Shown piece after piece: positions 25,288 to 33,729 of a stretch of DNA of 64,000 nucleotides (its first letter is position 1; each line of letters starts with the position of its first letter). The stretch comes from Sanguibacter gelidistatuariae (GTDB lineage: Bacteria; Actinomycetota; Actinomycetes; Actinomycetales; Cellulomonadaceae), in assembly GCF_900096585.1 (NCBI RefSeq), contig NZ_FMYH01000001.1, positions 930,001 through 994,000 of the forward strand, in the 5' to 3' direction. A program made the position numbers and the translations under genes. The notes under the pieces are model-generated. The model saw only the letters and a list, made by a program, of their open reading frames with translations, was not told where the DNA came from and searched no databases.

Positions 25288-25953
25288 CTAGAGGTCGACG
25301 ATCCGCAGGGTGCCGTCCGCGGCGACCACCACGCCTACCCGAGCAAGTCCGGGCGCGTGCGCGTCGGCGTCGAGCTCGGTCAGGTCGTGGGTGCCGTTGA
25401 CCGCGAGGGTCGCGCAGCCCGCTGCCCGGCCGGAGGCCAGGCCCGCCGGCGCGTCCTCGACGACCAGGCAGCGGGATGGGGCGAAGCCCAGCAGGGCGGC
25501 CCCGAGCACGAAGGGCTCCGGGTCCGGCTTGCCGTGCGCCACGTCGTCGGCTGTCACCACGACGCCGGGAGCGGTGATGCCTGCCGCGGCGATGCGAGCG
25601 AGTGCGAGGTCCCGCGTGCAGGACGTGATGATCGCGTGGCGATCGGCGGGCAGTGCCTCGAAGAGCGATCCGGTCCCAGGTAGGAGCAGCACACCGTCCG
25701 TGTCAGCCAGCTCGATCGCGTTGATCCGGGCGACCGCCTCCTCGACCTGCTCGGGCGGGACGAGCTGCTCGACGAGCGTGCGCGCGGGGGTGCCGTGCGA
25801 GATCTGGAACGTCTCGGAGTCGTAGCCGTACTCGCCGGCCCACCGCGCCCACGAGCGGTCGACCGCGGCGATCGAGCTGATCAGCGTCCCGTCCATGTCG
25901 AAGAGGATCGCGTCGAAGGTGCGGTCGGCGAAGGCGAGGCCGGGAGTGAGCAT
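25288..25953 (-). CDS. HAD-superfamily hydrolase, sugar-phosphatase-like
   Basis: A 221-residue HAD hydrolase. Motif I FDMDGTLISS with the nucleophile Asp and general acid; motif II Ser/Thr in ITSCT; motif III Lys in HGKPDPEPF; motif IV VVEDAPAGLASG. The cap between motifs I and II places it with the beta-phosphoglucomutase or sugar-phosphate phosphatase group. Start ATG at 25953: TAGGGT lies seven bases upstream, suggesting a leaderless transcript. It is divergent from tmk. Confidence 0.88.
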   Translation of the reverse strand: MLTPGLAFADRTFDAILFDMDGTLISSIAAVDRSWARWAGEYGYDSETFQISHGTPARTLVEQLVPPEQVEEAVARINAIELADTDGVLLLPGTGSLFEALPADRHAIITSCTRDLALARIAAAGITAPGVVVTADDVAHGKPDPEPFVLGAALLGFAPSRCLVVEDAPAGLASGRAAGCATLAVNGTHDLTELDADAHAPGLARVGVVVAADGTLRIVDL

Positions 25954-25960
25954 GCCCACG

Positions 25961-25966
25961 ACCCTA
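25961..25966 (-). promoter_or_regulatory. -10 hexamer upstream of HAD gene
   Basis: On the minus strand this reads TAGGGT, seven bases before the ATG at 25953; no ribosome site is present. It is back to back with the tmk promoter. Confidence 0.4.
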
Positions 25967-26017
25967 CGTCGCCTCCGAGCGGGCGTCGCGACAGACCGGA
26001 GTGTGGGTGGTCGCGGA

Positions 26018-26023
26018 TAGGCT
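26018..26023 (+). promoter_or_regulatory. -10 hexamer for leaderless tmk transcript
   Basis: TAGGCT lies six bases before the GTG of tmk. The bases between are GGGGCC, with no proper Shine-Dalgarno spacing. Confidence 0.5.
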
Positions 26024-26029
26024 GGGGCC

Positions 26030-26719
26030 GTGAGTTCACAGGAGCAGTCAGGGTTCTTCATCTCCTTCGAGGGCGGCGACGGAGTCGGCAAGTCGACCCA
26101 GTCGCGCCTGCTGGGGGAGTGGCTGCGGGAGGTCACCGGCCGCGAGGTCGTCTGGACGCGCGAGCCCGGCGGGACCGACCTTGGGCTGGTGCTGCGCCAG
26201 GCGGTTCTGCACGGGGACCACATGGACCCGCGCACCGAGGCGCTGCTCTACGCCGCGGACCGCGCCCACCACGTCGCCTCCCTCATCCGCCCGGCGCTGA
26301 GCCGCGGGGATGTCGTCATCACCGACCGCTATCTCGACTCCTCGATCGCCTACCAGGCGGGCGGGCGCACCCTGGCTATTGACGAGGTCGAGAACCTCTC
26401 CCTGTGGGCGACGCAGGGGCTGCTGCCGCAGGTCACCATCCTGCTGGACCTCGACCCGAGGGCGGGGGCCGCGCGCCTGACCGAGGCCCCGGACCGGCTC
26501 GAGAGCGCCGGCGACGAGTTCCACCAGCGCACCCGCCAGGCCTTCCTCGACCGCGCCGCCCAGGACCCGGGCCGCTGGGTCGTGCTCGACGCCGCCGCGT
26601 CGATCGAGACGATCGCGACGCAGATCCGGCGTGCTGTCACCGACCGCCTCGGCCTCGCCGCCGCTCAGCCCAGCGCCGCGCAGCCCGCCGCCCACCCGCG
26701 CCCCACCCAGGTCGGCTGA
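26030..26719 (+). CDS. tmk: Thymidylate kinase
   Basis: Phosphorylates dTMP to dTDP for DNA synthesis. P-loop [12 protein letters not shown] near residue 14; [16 protein letters not shown] carries the DRY motif for substrate binding; 229 residues is normal length, with a Pro/Ala tail. GTG start at 26030 is supported by the leaderless -10. The next gene, holB, begins one base after its stop, the usual actinobacterial tmk-holB pair. Confidence 0.95.
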   Translation: MSSQEQSGFFISFEGGDGVGKSTQSRLLGEWLREVTGREVVWTREPGGTDLGLVLRQAVLHGDHMDPRTEALLYAADRAHHVASLIRPALSRGDVVITDRYLDSSIAYQAGGRTLAIDEVENLSLWATQGLLPQVTILLDLDPRAGAARLTEAPDRLESAGDEFHQRTRQAFLDRAAQDPGRWVVLDAAASIETIATQIRRAVTDRLGLAAAQPSAAQPAAHPRPTQVG

Positions 26720-26720
26720 C

Positions 26721-27857
26721 ATGTCGGTCTGGGACGACGTCGTCGGGCAGGAGAGCGCGGTCGCTGTGCTGCGCGGGGCGATCGCGGACCCCGCGGCCAT
26801 GACGCACGCCTGGCTGCTCACCGGGCCGCCCGGGTCCGGGCGCTCGAACGCGGCGCGCGCCTTCGCCGCCGCGCTGCAGTGCGAGCAGGGCGGCTGTGGT
26901 CACTGCCAGGCATGCACGACGACGCTCGCCGGCACTCACGCCGACCTCACCGTCGTCGCGACCGAGAAGGTGACGATCGCGATCGACGAGGTGCGCTCGC
27001 TCATCATGTCCGCCTCGCGCACCCCCTCCCAGGGACGCTGGCGGGTCATCCTCATCGAGGACGCCGACCGCATGGCCGAGCGCACCACGAACGTGCTGCT
27101 CAAGGCGATCGAGGAGCCGCCGCCGCGGACCGTGTGGTTGCTCTGCGCGCCGAGCCCGCAAGACGTCATGGTCACCATCCGGTCCCGCTGCCGTGGCGTG
27201 ACGCTGCGCATCCCGCCGGTCGAGGACGTCGCGGCGCTGCTCGTAGCCCGCGACGGCATCGACCCGGCGACCGCCCTGACCAGCGCGCGCGCCGCGCAGT
27301 CGCACATCGGCCTGGCCCGGCGCCTGGCCCGCGACGCGGGCGCGCGCGACCGGCGCGCGGCCGTGCTCGCCATCGCCCGGCGGATCCGCGGCGTGCCCGA
27401 CGCCGTGATCGCCGCAGGCGAGCTCGTCGAGGTCGCCCAGACCGAGGCCAAGGCCGCGACCGAGGAACGGGACGCGACCGAGAAGGCTGCCCTGCTGCGC
27501 TCGCTCGGCGCCGAGGCCGGGCAGACCCTCCCGCCGTCGCTGCGGTCCCAGGTCAAGCAGCTCGAGGATGACCAGAAGCGCCGGGCCACCCGGCGACAGC
27601 GGGACGTGATCGACCGGTCCATGATCGACCTGCTCTCCCTCTACCGCGACGTGCTCATGGTCCAGCTGCGGGCCGAGGTCGACCTGGTCAACGTCGAGCT
27701 CGACGAGACCGTACGCACCCTCGCGGAGGAGTCGACGCCGGAGCAGACGATCCGCCGGATGGACGCGATCGGGGTGGCACGCACCCGGCTCGGTGGGAAT
27801 GTCTCGCCGGTGCTGGCCCTCGAGGCGATGGCCATCGCGCTTCGCCCGCAGGGCTGA
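26721..27857 (+). CDS. holB: DNA polymerase III delta-prime subunit
   Basis: Clamp-loader AAA+ subunit of 378 residues. It has the WDDVVGQESAV start, a degenerate P-loop GPPGSGRSNAA with Arg in place of Lys (delta-prime does not need to hydrolyse ATP), the zinc-binding cysteines C-x5-CGHCQAC, Walker B-like LIEDADRM and the SRC motif in TIRSRCRGV. Works with the gamma/tau and delta subunits to load the sliding clamp. The ATG is two bases after the tmk stop codon. Confidence 0.93.
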   Translation: MSVWDDVVGQESAVAVLRGAIADPAAMTHAWLLTGPPGSGRSNAARAFAAALQCEQGGCGHCQACTTTLAGTHADLTVVATEKVTIAIDEVRSLIMSASRTPSQGRWRVILIEDADRMAERTTNVLLKAIEEPPPRTVWLLCAPSPQDVMVTIRSRCRGVTLRIPPVEDVAALLVARDGIDPATALTSARAAQSHIGLARRLARDAGARDRRAAVLAIARRIRGVPDAVIAAGELVEVAQTEAKAATEERDATEKAALLRSLGAEAGQTLPPSLRSQVKQLEDDQKRRATRRQRDVIDRSMIDLLSLYRDVLMVQLRAEVDLVNVELDETVRTLAEESTPEQTIRRMDAIGVARTRLGGNVSPVLALEAMAIALRPQG

Positions 27858-27934
27858 GGCGACCAGGGGCGGGACCGGAGGGCTTCTCTCCAGGACCTCC
27901 CCACCTGTGAGTGTCGATTGACCTCAAGGTTCGT

Positions 27935-27940
27935 TACGTT
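27935..27940 (+). promoter_or_regulatory. -10 hexamer deciding the start of the hydrolase gene
   Basis: TACGTT, six bases before the GTG at 27947. It falls inside the longer open frame from 27911, so it argues that translation begins at 27947 on a leaderless transcript. Confidence 0.5.
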
Positions 27941-27946
27941 TGGGTC

Positions 27947-29593
27947 GTGACTTTCGTTCGTAACGCCTCGACCGCGCCCGCAGACTCCTCACCGCCCACA
28001 GATTCGGCGGGCTCGTCGTCCCTCGAAGCCGCGCCGCATCGGCTGGGGAGCCGGCGCGGGCGCGCGGCGGCGGTCCTGGTGGGCGCCGCGCTTGTGCTCG
28101 CCGGGTGCACGTCTCCCGCGGCCAAGGTCCAGACCGGTGTCACCCCCGGCGCCGACCCCACCTCGACCTCAACCGACCCGGGGCTGTCCGTCGACGGGAT
28201 CCCCGCCGAGCTGCTGCCCTTCTACGAGCAGACGGTCGACTGGACCTCCTGCGGATCGGGCTTCGAGTGCGCCGACATCATGGTCCCCCTGGACTGGGAC
28301 AACCCGACCGGAGACACCATCACGATCGGCGCCAAGCGTCACCCCGCGAAGGGGACGTCGATGGGCACCATCCTCATCAACCCCGGCGGCCCGGGCGGTT
28401 CCGGCGTGGACTTCGTCGACTACACGCCGTTCTTCTTCGGCACCCCGCTCCTCGACAACTTCGACATCCTGGGCTTCGACCCGCGCGGGGTCGGGGAGTC
28501 CAGCCCCGTCGCGTGCCTGACCGACGCCGAACGGGACGTCGCCGACGCAAAGACGTACACGACCGACGACGCCGGACTAGCCGCCATGGAGGCGGACGCC
28601 ACGGCCTTCGGCGAGGCGTGCCTGGCCAACACCGGCGCGGTGCTCGGAGAGGTGGACACCCAGAGCGCGGCCCGCGACATGGACGTCATCCGTCAGGTGG
28701 TGGGCGACTCGAAGCTCAACTACCTCGGGTTCTCCTACGGGACCCAGCTGGGTGCGACCTACGCCGGGATCTTCCCCGAGAAGGTCGGGCGGATGGTGCT
28801 CGACGGCGCGATCGACCTGCGCCTGACGTCCCAGGAGCAGAGTCTGCAGCAGGCCGTCGGCTTCGAGAACGCGCTGCGCGCCTATGTGACCGACTGCCTC
28901 GGGGGCAGCGACTGCCCCCTGACCGGCTCGGCCGACGACGGCATGGCGCAGGTGAAGGCGCTCTTCGACCAGATCCTGGCGAACCCGCTGCCCACCGACG
29001 ACCCGGCACGCCCGCTCACCCAGACGCTCGCCTTCTACGGCATCGCCCAGCCGCTGTACTCCCAGTCCCTGTGGAGCAAGCTCACGACAGCGCTCACCGA
29101 CGCCATGAACGGTGACGGAACTTCGCTGCTGGCCAGTGCCGACAGCTACAACTCCCGCAACGCGGACGGCACCTACTCCGACAACCAGGGTGAGGCCTTC
29201 AGGGCGATCAACTGCCTCGACGACCGCGGCGAGACCGACCGGGCAGTGATGGACGCCGAGGCGGCCGAGATCCTCGCGGCCGCACCGACGATGGGCGAGT
29301 TCTTCGGCTACGGCGGTCTCGGCTGCAAGAACTGGCCGTTCCCGCAGGTGGAGAAGAACTTCGACCTGGCCGCTCAGGGCGCGCCACCGATCCTGGTGGT
29401 CGGCACGACGAACGACCCAGCGACGCCCTACGTGTGGGCGCAGGGGCTCGCCGAGCAGCTCGACTCGGGCGTCCTGGTGACGTACGACGGCGAGGGTCAC
29501 ACCGCGTACGGCACGTCCAACGCCTGCGTCCTCGACACGGTCGACGACTACTTCGTCAAGGGCACGGTGCCCGCGTCGGACCCGATGTGCTGA
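27947..29593 (+). CDS. Secreted alpha/beta-hydrolase lipoprotein, tripeptidyl-aminopeptidase type
   Basis: A 548-residue lipoprotein with lipobox LAGC (Cys54). The mature enzyme has the alpha/beta-hydrolase layout: oxyanion region NPGGPGGSGV, then GFDPRGVGESSPV, nucleophile Ser in GFSYGTQLGATYA, acid Asp in GTTNDPATPY and His in GEGHTAYG. This is the SlpD/SlpE-like family of actinobacterial extracellular aminopeptidases that trim peptides. It is downstream of holB in the same direction, a linkage common in related genomes. Start at 27947 chosen from the leaderless -10; GTG at 27911 would add 12 residues. Confidence 0.88.
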   Translation: MTFVRNASTAPADSSPPTDSAGSSSLEAAPHRLGSRRGRAAAVLVGAALVLAGCTSPAAKVQTGVTPGADPTSTSTDPGLSVDGIPAELLPFYEQTVDWTSCGSGFECADIMVPLDWDNPTGDTITIGAKRHPAKGTSMGTILINPGGPGGSGVDFVDYTPFFFGTPLLDNFDILGFDPRGVGESSPVACLTDAERDVADAKTYTTDDAGLAAMEADATAFGEACLANTGAVLGEVDTQSAARDMDVIRQVVGDSKLNYLGFSYGTQLGATYAGIFPEKVGRMVLDGAIDLRLTSQEQSLQQAVGFENALRAYVTDCLGGSDCPLTGSADDGMAQVKALFDQILANPLPTDDPARPLTQTLAFYGIAQPLYSQSLWSKLTTALTDAMNGDGTSLLASADSYNSRNADGTYSDNQGEAFRAINCLDDRGETDRAVMDAEAAEILAAAPTMGEFFGYGGLGCKNWPFPQVEKNFDLAAQGAPPILVVGTTNDPATPYVWAQGLAEQLDSGVLVTYDGEGHTAYGTSNACVLDTVDDYFVKGTVPASDPMC

Positions 29594-29659
29594 TCGGCAC
29601 GGCTTCGGCCTAGGCGGTCGAGTGCCTCACCCGTCATGAGGAGACTTTGGCACATTTAG

Positions 29660-29711
29660 CCTTCCGTAAGTGAGCCGCTTACGGAAGGTTAAGGTGTTAG
29701 CCTTCCGTAAG
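29660..29711. promoter_or_regulatory. Inverted and direct repeats upstream of fic (probable operator)
   Basis: CCTTCCGTAAG at 29660-29670 is matched by its exact inverse at 29678-29688 and by a third direct copy at 29701-29711. The 11-mers are spaced so as to leave room for a promoter between the last copy and the ATG at 29732. Fic proteins with a C-terminal helix-turn-helix, as here, often bind their own promoter. Confidence 0.7.
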
Positions 29712-29731
29712 GATCGACGGTAGGGAACGTT

Positions 29732-30925
29732 ATGACCACTGGGACCTGGCCTGCGATCGGCACGGAACCGCGCGAATGGACCTCGCGCATCGACCCGGGT
29801 CACCTCGATGTGTGGCAACGCCATCGCACGGAGCGCCCATATGGGGCGGCCGTGCCTGCCTTCATCGCCGACCTGCAGGTCAGGCTGGCGCCCGAGACGC
29901 TCGCCGAGGAGTTGCGCGCGAGCGCCGAGATCATCCGCTTCGATGCCGAGATGGCCGTGCTCCCCGTCCCGATGCCAGCAATCCTCCTGCGCAGCGAGTC
30001 CGCATCCTCTTCGCAGATCGAGAGGCTGACGTCCAATGCGCGGAACATCGCGATCGCCGAGCTGGACCTCGCCTCGAAGCAGAACAGCGAGCTGATCGTC
30101 GCGAACGTCCGTGCCATGCAGCGCGCCCTCGATGCAGGGCCGCGCATCACCGGCACGACGATCCTGGATACCCACGAGGCGCTCCTTGGGCATTCCGATC
30201 CCGACATCGTGGGCGCGTGGCGCACCGAGCAGGTGTGGATCGGCGGGTCTGACATCAGTCCCCATGGTGCGGAGTTCATCCCTCCGCACGCTGACCGAGT
30301 CCCCGAGCTCATCGACGATCTCGTCGCATTCGCCGGCCGGAATGACCTTCCGGTGCTTGCCCAGGCTTCTCTCGTGCACGCCCAGTTTGAGACCATCCAC
30401 CCGTTCCTCGACGGTAACGGACGGACCGGACGTGCCATCATGCACACGCTTCTGCGCGGTAGCGGCCTGACACGTCACTCGACCGTACCGGTCTCCTCCG
30501 GGCTGCTGCGGGACACGACCCGTTACTTCGATGCGCTGACCGCATACCGCGAGGGGGACCCGGATCAGATCGTGGTCCAGGCGAGCAAGGCTGCCTTCGC
30601 CGCGGTCGTCAATGGTCGTCAGCTCGCCGCTGACATGACCGCATGGCGCGAGACGGCGCGAGAGAGCCTGGTCGCACGGTCTGACTCGGCAGCCTGGCCA
30701 CTCATCGATCTGATCGTGCGTCAGCCCGTCGTCAACGCCGACCGCGTCGCCGCGGAGCTGGGGATCGGTGTCCGAGCGGCGCGTAATGCGCTCGACCGTC
30801 TCACTGACGCGGGAGTTCTGACGCTCGTCACCACGGCCAGGCGTGACCGCATCTGGCAGGCGCCAGCTGTCCTCGAAGCGATGGACGATTTTGCCCGGCG
30901 AGCCGGACGCAGGGCGCACGGATAG
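29732..30925 (+). CDS. Fic-family adenylyltransferase with C-terminal winged helix
   Basis: A 397-residue protein that would transfer AMP from ATP to a hydroxyl on a target protein. Core motif HPFLDGNGRTGR at residues 223-234 contains the catalytic His223. An N-terminal inhibitory helix is present as SSSQIERL with Glu97; the usual class II signature is (S/T)xxxE(G/N), here Arg follows the Glu. The N-terminal part also resembles the DUF4172-like Fic N-domain. The last 90 residues contain a helix-turn-helix (NADRVAAELGIGVRAARNAL). TAGGGA precedes the ATG. Base and codon use is visibly less GC-biased than in the neighbours, suggesting acquisition. No separate antitoxin gene is seen. Confidence 0.9.
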   Translation: MTTGTWPAIGTEPREWTSRIDPGHLDVWQRHRTERPYGAAVPAFIADLQVRLAPETLAEELRASAEIIRFDAEMAVLPVPMPAILLRSESASSSQIERLTSNARNIAIAELDLASKQNSELIVANVRAMQRALDAGPRITGTTILDTHEALLGHSDPDIVGAWRTEQVWIGGSDISPHGAEFIPPHADRVPELIDDLVAFAGRNDLPVLAQASLVHAQFETIHPFLDGNGRTGRAIMHTLLRGSGLTRHSTVPVSSGLLRDTTRYFDALTAYREGDPDQIVVQASKAAFAAVVNGRQLAADMTAWRETARESLVARSDSAAWPLIDLIVRQPVVNADRVAAELGIGVRAARNALDRLTDAGVLTLVTTARRDRIWQAPAVLEAMDDFARRAGRRAHG

Positions 30926-31009
30926 GCGATACATCGGCTCTTCGTCGGTCAGAATCGGCCCAGGGAGGATCCCAGCAGCGGATCGGCGCATCGCTGCTAC
31001 GGGGTGATT

Positions 31010-31038
31010 TTGGCGTGTGGCGATTGGGCTTGTAGAGT
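31010..31038 (+). promoter_or_regulatory. Promoter of tRNA-Thr
   Basis: TTGGCG (31010-31015), 17 bases, then TAGAGT (31033-31038) with a TG just before it. It lies about 48 bases before the first tRNA base. Confidence 0.55.
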
Positions 31039-31092
31039 TAGCGCCGGTTCTTCACCTGGGTCAGTGACTCGCTCCGGACACAGGAGAAGCCA

Positions 31093-31168
31093 GCCGCCTT
31101 AGCTCAGTCGGTAGAGCGTCTCACTCGTAATGAGAAGGTCAACAGTTCGATTCTGTTAGGCGGCTCCA
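31093..31168 (+). tRNA. tRNA-Thr (anticodon CGT)
   Basis: Full cloverleaf: acceptor GCCGCCT with AGGCGGC, D stem GCTC/GAGC, anticodon stem TCTCA/TGAGA with loop CTCGTAA (anticodon CGT, reads ACG), five-base variable loop, T stem AACAG/CTGTT with loop TTCGATT, discriminator T and an encoded CCA at 31166-31168. It is followed immediately by a strong hairpin. Confidence 0.97.
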
Positions 31169-31170
31169 CA

Positions 31171-31206
31171 CTTCAGGCCAGACCGGGTTTCCGGTCTGGC
31201 CTGAAG
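31171..31206. terminator. Two-way hairpin terminator after tRNA-Thr
   Basis: Perfect 16 bp stem (31171-31186 with 31191-31206) and a four-base loop. It begins two bases after the tRNA CCA and ends one base before the stop of the convergent gene, so it can serve both. Confidence 0.85.
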
Positions 31207-31716
31207 TCATTTCCCGGTCTCCGACCCCAGAGTTGAGCGCTGCTCGAATGGCCCCAGCGTGAGGGACGCCAGCTGGGCTTGGGAGATCATCAGCACAAGC
31301 GTCTCTCCAGCGATCGCGCCGCGGGCGCCGGTTCCGTCAACCGAGATGGACAGTCCGCGGCGGGGTTCTCCGTCAATCGTGAGGCAGGCCGCCTCGTCCC
31401 GGACCTGCGCTGCGTTGACCCACCGGATGGCCTCAACCGTGGCTTCTCGTGATGCGCCACCCATCACGAGACGCTCCATGATCGTTCCGGACAGTGCATC
31501 AGCCACTCTCTGACCAAGACTCAGAGCAGAATCCGAAGAGACCGGGGACGTCCTCGTCCGGATCTCTGCCCCTGAGTCGGCGACCCACGTCCGGTAGCTC
31601 TCGAGCGGAGACTCCTCACTATCGGCAGACCACGTGTCCTCGACCAGGAGGAGGGGTTTGCCGTCAAGACAGACACCAGACACCACGCGGGCGGTCTTGT
31701 GGTTTGACGACTGCAT
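31207..31716 (-). CDS. Protein of unknown function next to tRNA-Thr
   Basis: A 169-residue protein without a family I recognise and without signal peptide or membrane helix. It begins MQSSNHKTARVVSGVCLDG, continues with a repeat-free mixed alpha/beta pattern (KPLLLVEDTWSAD; ISVDGTGARGAIAGETLVLM) and has two Cys. GGAGA before the ATG at 31716 supports it over a longer frame from 31746. GC content and codon use are lower than in the adjoining iol genes. It lies 66 bases downstream of the last iol gene on the same strand and might be read through from it. Confidence 0.65.
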   Translation of the reverse strand: MQSSNHKTARVVSGVCLDGKPLLLVEDTWSADSEESPLESYRTWVADSGAEIRTRTSPVSSDSALSLGQRVADALSGTIMERLVMGGASREATVEAIRWVNAAQVRDEAACLTIDGEPRRGLSISVDGTGARGAIAGETLVLMISQAQLASLTLGPFEQRSTLGSETGK

Positions 31717-31782
31717 CGAAGTCTCCTTCTCAGAACGCTCTTCCACGTGTGGCCGCGGTGACGGGCAACAGTCCCGCCATGG

Positions 31783-32643
31783 TCATGCGGACAGGGAACG
31801 CAGGTACGCCATCGACATGCGCACGTCTGCGACGGGGCCTTCGTCGTCGGGTGCGGTCGCCAGGATCGTATCTTGTTCGAGCACGTACCAGCCGTCGAAG
31901 CCGGCCGCCTCGAGCGCGTGCACGATGCGCGGCAGGTCGACGTCGCCCTGGCCGAGGGGGACGTAGATCCCGGCGCGCACTGCGTCGGTGTAGGTCAGCT
32001 CCCCGGAGCGGACCTTCGCGGCCAGGTCGGCGCGCACGTCTTTGGCGTGGACGTGGTTGATGCGGGCCGCCCAGGTCTCGGCGAGCTGCGCCGGGTCGCT
32101 GCCGCCGATGAGGAGGTGGCCGGTGTCCAGGCACAGCTGGATGGTGCTGCCGCGCAAGACCTTGTCGACGTCGTCCGCCGTCTCGACCATCGTGCCCACG
32201 TGCGGGTGGAGGGTCGCGCGGATGCCGCGATCTGCCGCGATCTGCTGCAGCCGGTCGAGGTTGGCCAGCAGCGTGGTCCAGCCGGCTGCGTCGAGCTCGG
32301 GGCGGGTGTCGTAGCCGTCGGTGCCGGTCGCGGCGGCCAGGACGAGCACGTCGCCGCCGGCGGCCTCGAAGCTGTCCAGCTCGAGCTCCACGGCGGGGGC
32401 GGGATCGTGGGCGGGATCGTGCAGCAGCACGGGCACGAACGCTCCGACGGCCTTGAGACCGAACGGCGCGATCGCGGCCGCGCGCTCGGCGGGGGCGATC
32501 GGCAGCCAGCCCTGGGGACCGAACTCGGTCGCGGTCAGGCCGAGGTCGGCCATCTCGCGCAGGACGCGGTCGGGGGCCAGCTGGAAGCCCCAACCGGGTA
32601 CCTCGCACACGCCCCAGCTGATGGGGGCTCCGGCGATGTTCAT
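31783..32643 (-). CDS. iolE: Inosose dehydratase/isomerase-type TIM-barrel protein
   Basis: A 286-residue xylose-isomerase-like barrel, last gene of the iol operon. APISWGVCEVPGWGFQL opens the barrel; metal ligands are suggested by TEFGPQGW, TLHPHVGTMVE, CLDTGHLLIGG, NHVHAKDV and YVLEQD. By position it should dehydrate 2-keto-myo-inositol to the trihydroxycyclohexanedione that IolD opens; the IolI isomerase role is an alternative because the two families look alike. AAGGAG lies before the ATG. Confidence 0.78.
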   Translation of the reverse strand: MNIAGAPISWGVCEVPGWGFQLAPDRVLREMADLGLTATEFGPQGWLPIAPAERAAAIAPFGLKAVGAFVPVLLHDPAHDPAPAVELELDSFEAAGGDVLVLAAATGTDGYDTRPELDAAGWTTLLANLDRLQQIAADRGIRATLHPHVGTMVETADDVDKVLRGSTIQLCLDTGHLLIGGSDPAQLAETWAARINHVHAKDVRADLAAKVRSGELTYTDAVRAGIYVPLGQGDVDLPRIVHALEAAGFDGWYVLEQDTILATAPDDEGPVADVRMSMAYLRSLSA

Positions 32644-32690
32644 ATAACTAGCTCCTTCGGTGCGTGATGACGTGGAGGGACGTGAGCGGG

Positions 32691-33680
32691 TCAGGCGACC
32701 TTGACCGGCTGGCCGGTGTTCGCCGAGAGGGTTGCGGCGTCGGCCAGAGCGAGGGCTTCGCGGCCGTCCGCCAACGACGGGCTGGGCGCCACGCCGTCGC
32801 GGATCGACGTCACGAAGTGCTCGAGCTCGGCCGCGTACGCCTTGGTGTACCGCTCGAGGAAGAAGTCGAGGTAGCGACCGCGGGCCCCCGACGTCGTCGC
32901 GCTGTGGTGCACCACTGCCGTGGCCGTGTGGTTGAGCGCCTCGAGCGAGCCGAGCGGCCCGAAGGCCTCCAGGCGCTGGTCGTAGCCGGTCGCGCAGTGC
33001 CGCGAGTTGATGATCGTCGCAACGGCGCCGCTCGCCGCGGTGAGGGTGAGCACCGCGGCGTCCCAGTCGCCCGCTGCTTCGATGTCGGCGTCGAGGTGCT
33101 GTCCGACGGCGTGGACCTGGGTGATGTCCCCGAGCATGAACCGCGCCATGTCGAGGTCGTGGATCGTCATGTCGCGGAAGATCCCTCCCGACCCGGCCAC
33201 GTAGGAGGCGGGCGGCGCCGCCGGGTCCCGGCTGATGATCGTGAGCTGCTCCACGGGGCCGATCACGCCGTCGCGGACGTGAGCGTGGATCTCGGCGAAC
33301 CCGGGGTCGAACCGCCGGTTGAAGCCGACCATGATGCGGTGCGCCTGGTCGCCGATGGCGGCCAGGCAGGCGTCCACCCGAGCCAGGTCGAGGTCCACGG
33401 GCTTCTCGACCAGCACAGCCTTGCCCGCGGCGACGGCCGCCACGATCTGATCCACGTGGAAGCGGGTGGGGGAGCCGACGATGACGGCGTCCACGCGGTG
33501 GTCCGTGAAGACGTCGTCCACGACGCCGGTCGCGCGCCCCCCGGAGGCTGCCGCCAACCGCTGCGCAGACGCGAGGTCGGGGTCGGCCACGAGGACAAGC
33601 TCGCAGTCGGGGTGCTGCGCGATGGACGCGGCGTGGACGGCGCCGATGCGCCCGGCACCGATCACGGCAAATCTGAGCAT
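32691..33680 (-). CDS. iolG: myo-Inositol 2-dehydrogenase (Gfo/Idh/MocA family)
   Basis: NAD-dependent enzyme that starts inositol breakdown by making 2-keto-myo-inositol. 329 residues. Rossmann motif FAVIGAGRIGAVHAAS, EK motif in AVLVEKPVDL, then GFNRRFDPGF, and GGIFRDMTIHDLDMARFML with the catalytic Asp-x3-His pair typical of inositol dehydrogenases. The ATG at 33680 has GGAG nine bases upstream; METHI start at 33695 lacks one. It is distinct from the tandem pair at 22147-24254, which lack the FRDxxIHDxD motif. Confidence 0.9.
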   Translation of the reverse strand: MLRFAVIGAGRIGAVHAASIAQHPDCELVLVADPDLASAQRLAAASGGRATGVVDDVFTDHRVDAVIVGSPTRFHVDQIVAAVAAGKAVLVEKPVDLDLARVDACLAAIGDQAHRIMVGFNRRFDPGFAEIHAHVRDGVIGPVEQLTIISRDPAAPPASYVAGSGGIFRDMTIHDLDMARFMLGDITQVHAVGQHLDADIEAAGDWDAAVLTLTAASGAVATIINSRHCATGYDQRLEAFGPLGSLEALNHTATAVVHHSATTSGARGRYLDFFLERYTKAYAAELEHFVTSIRDGVAPSPSLADGREALALADAATLSANTGQPVKVA

Positions 33681-33729
33681 GATGTGTGTCTCCATTGACA
33701 GGAAGGAAGGAAGGGCGGGAGAGGGAGGG

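Noticed and set aside
27911-27946. GTG 27911 as start of the alpha/beta-hydrolase
   Set aside because: A -10 hexamer with the standard six-base spacing lies at 27935-27940, inside that extension, so 27947 is preferred.
31093-31168. tRNA 3-prime end as an attachment site of an integrated element
   Set aside because: No duplicate of the tRNA end and no integrase gene was found nearby; only base composition hints at transfer.
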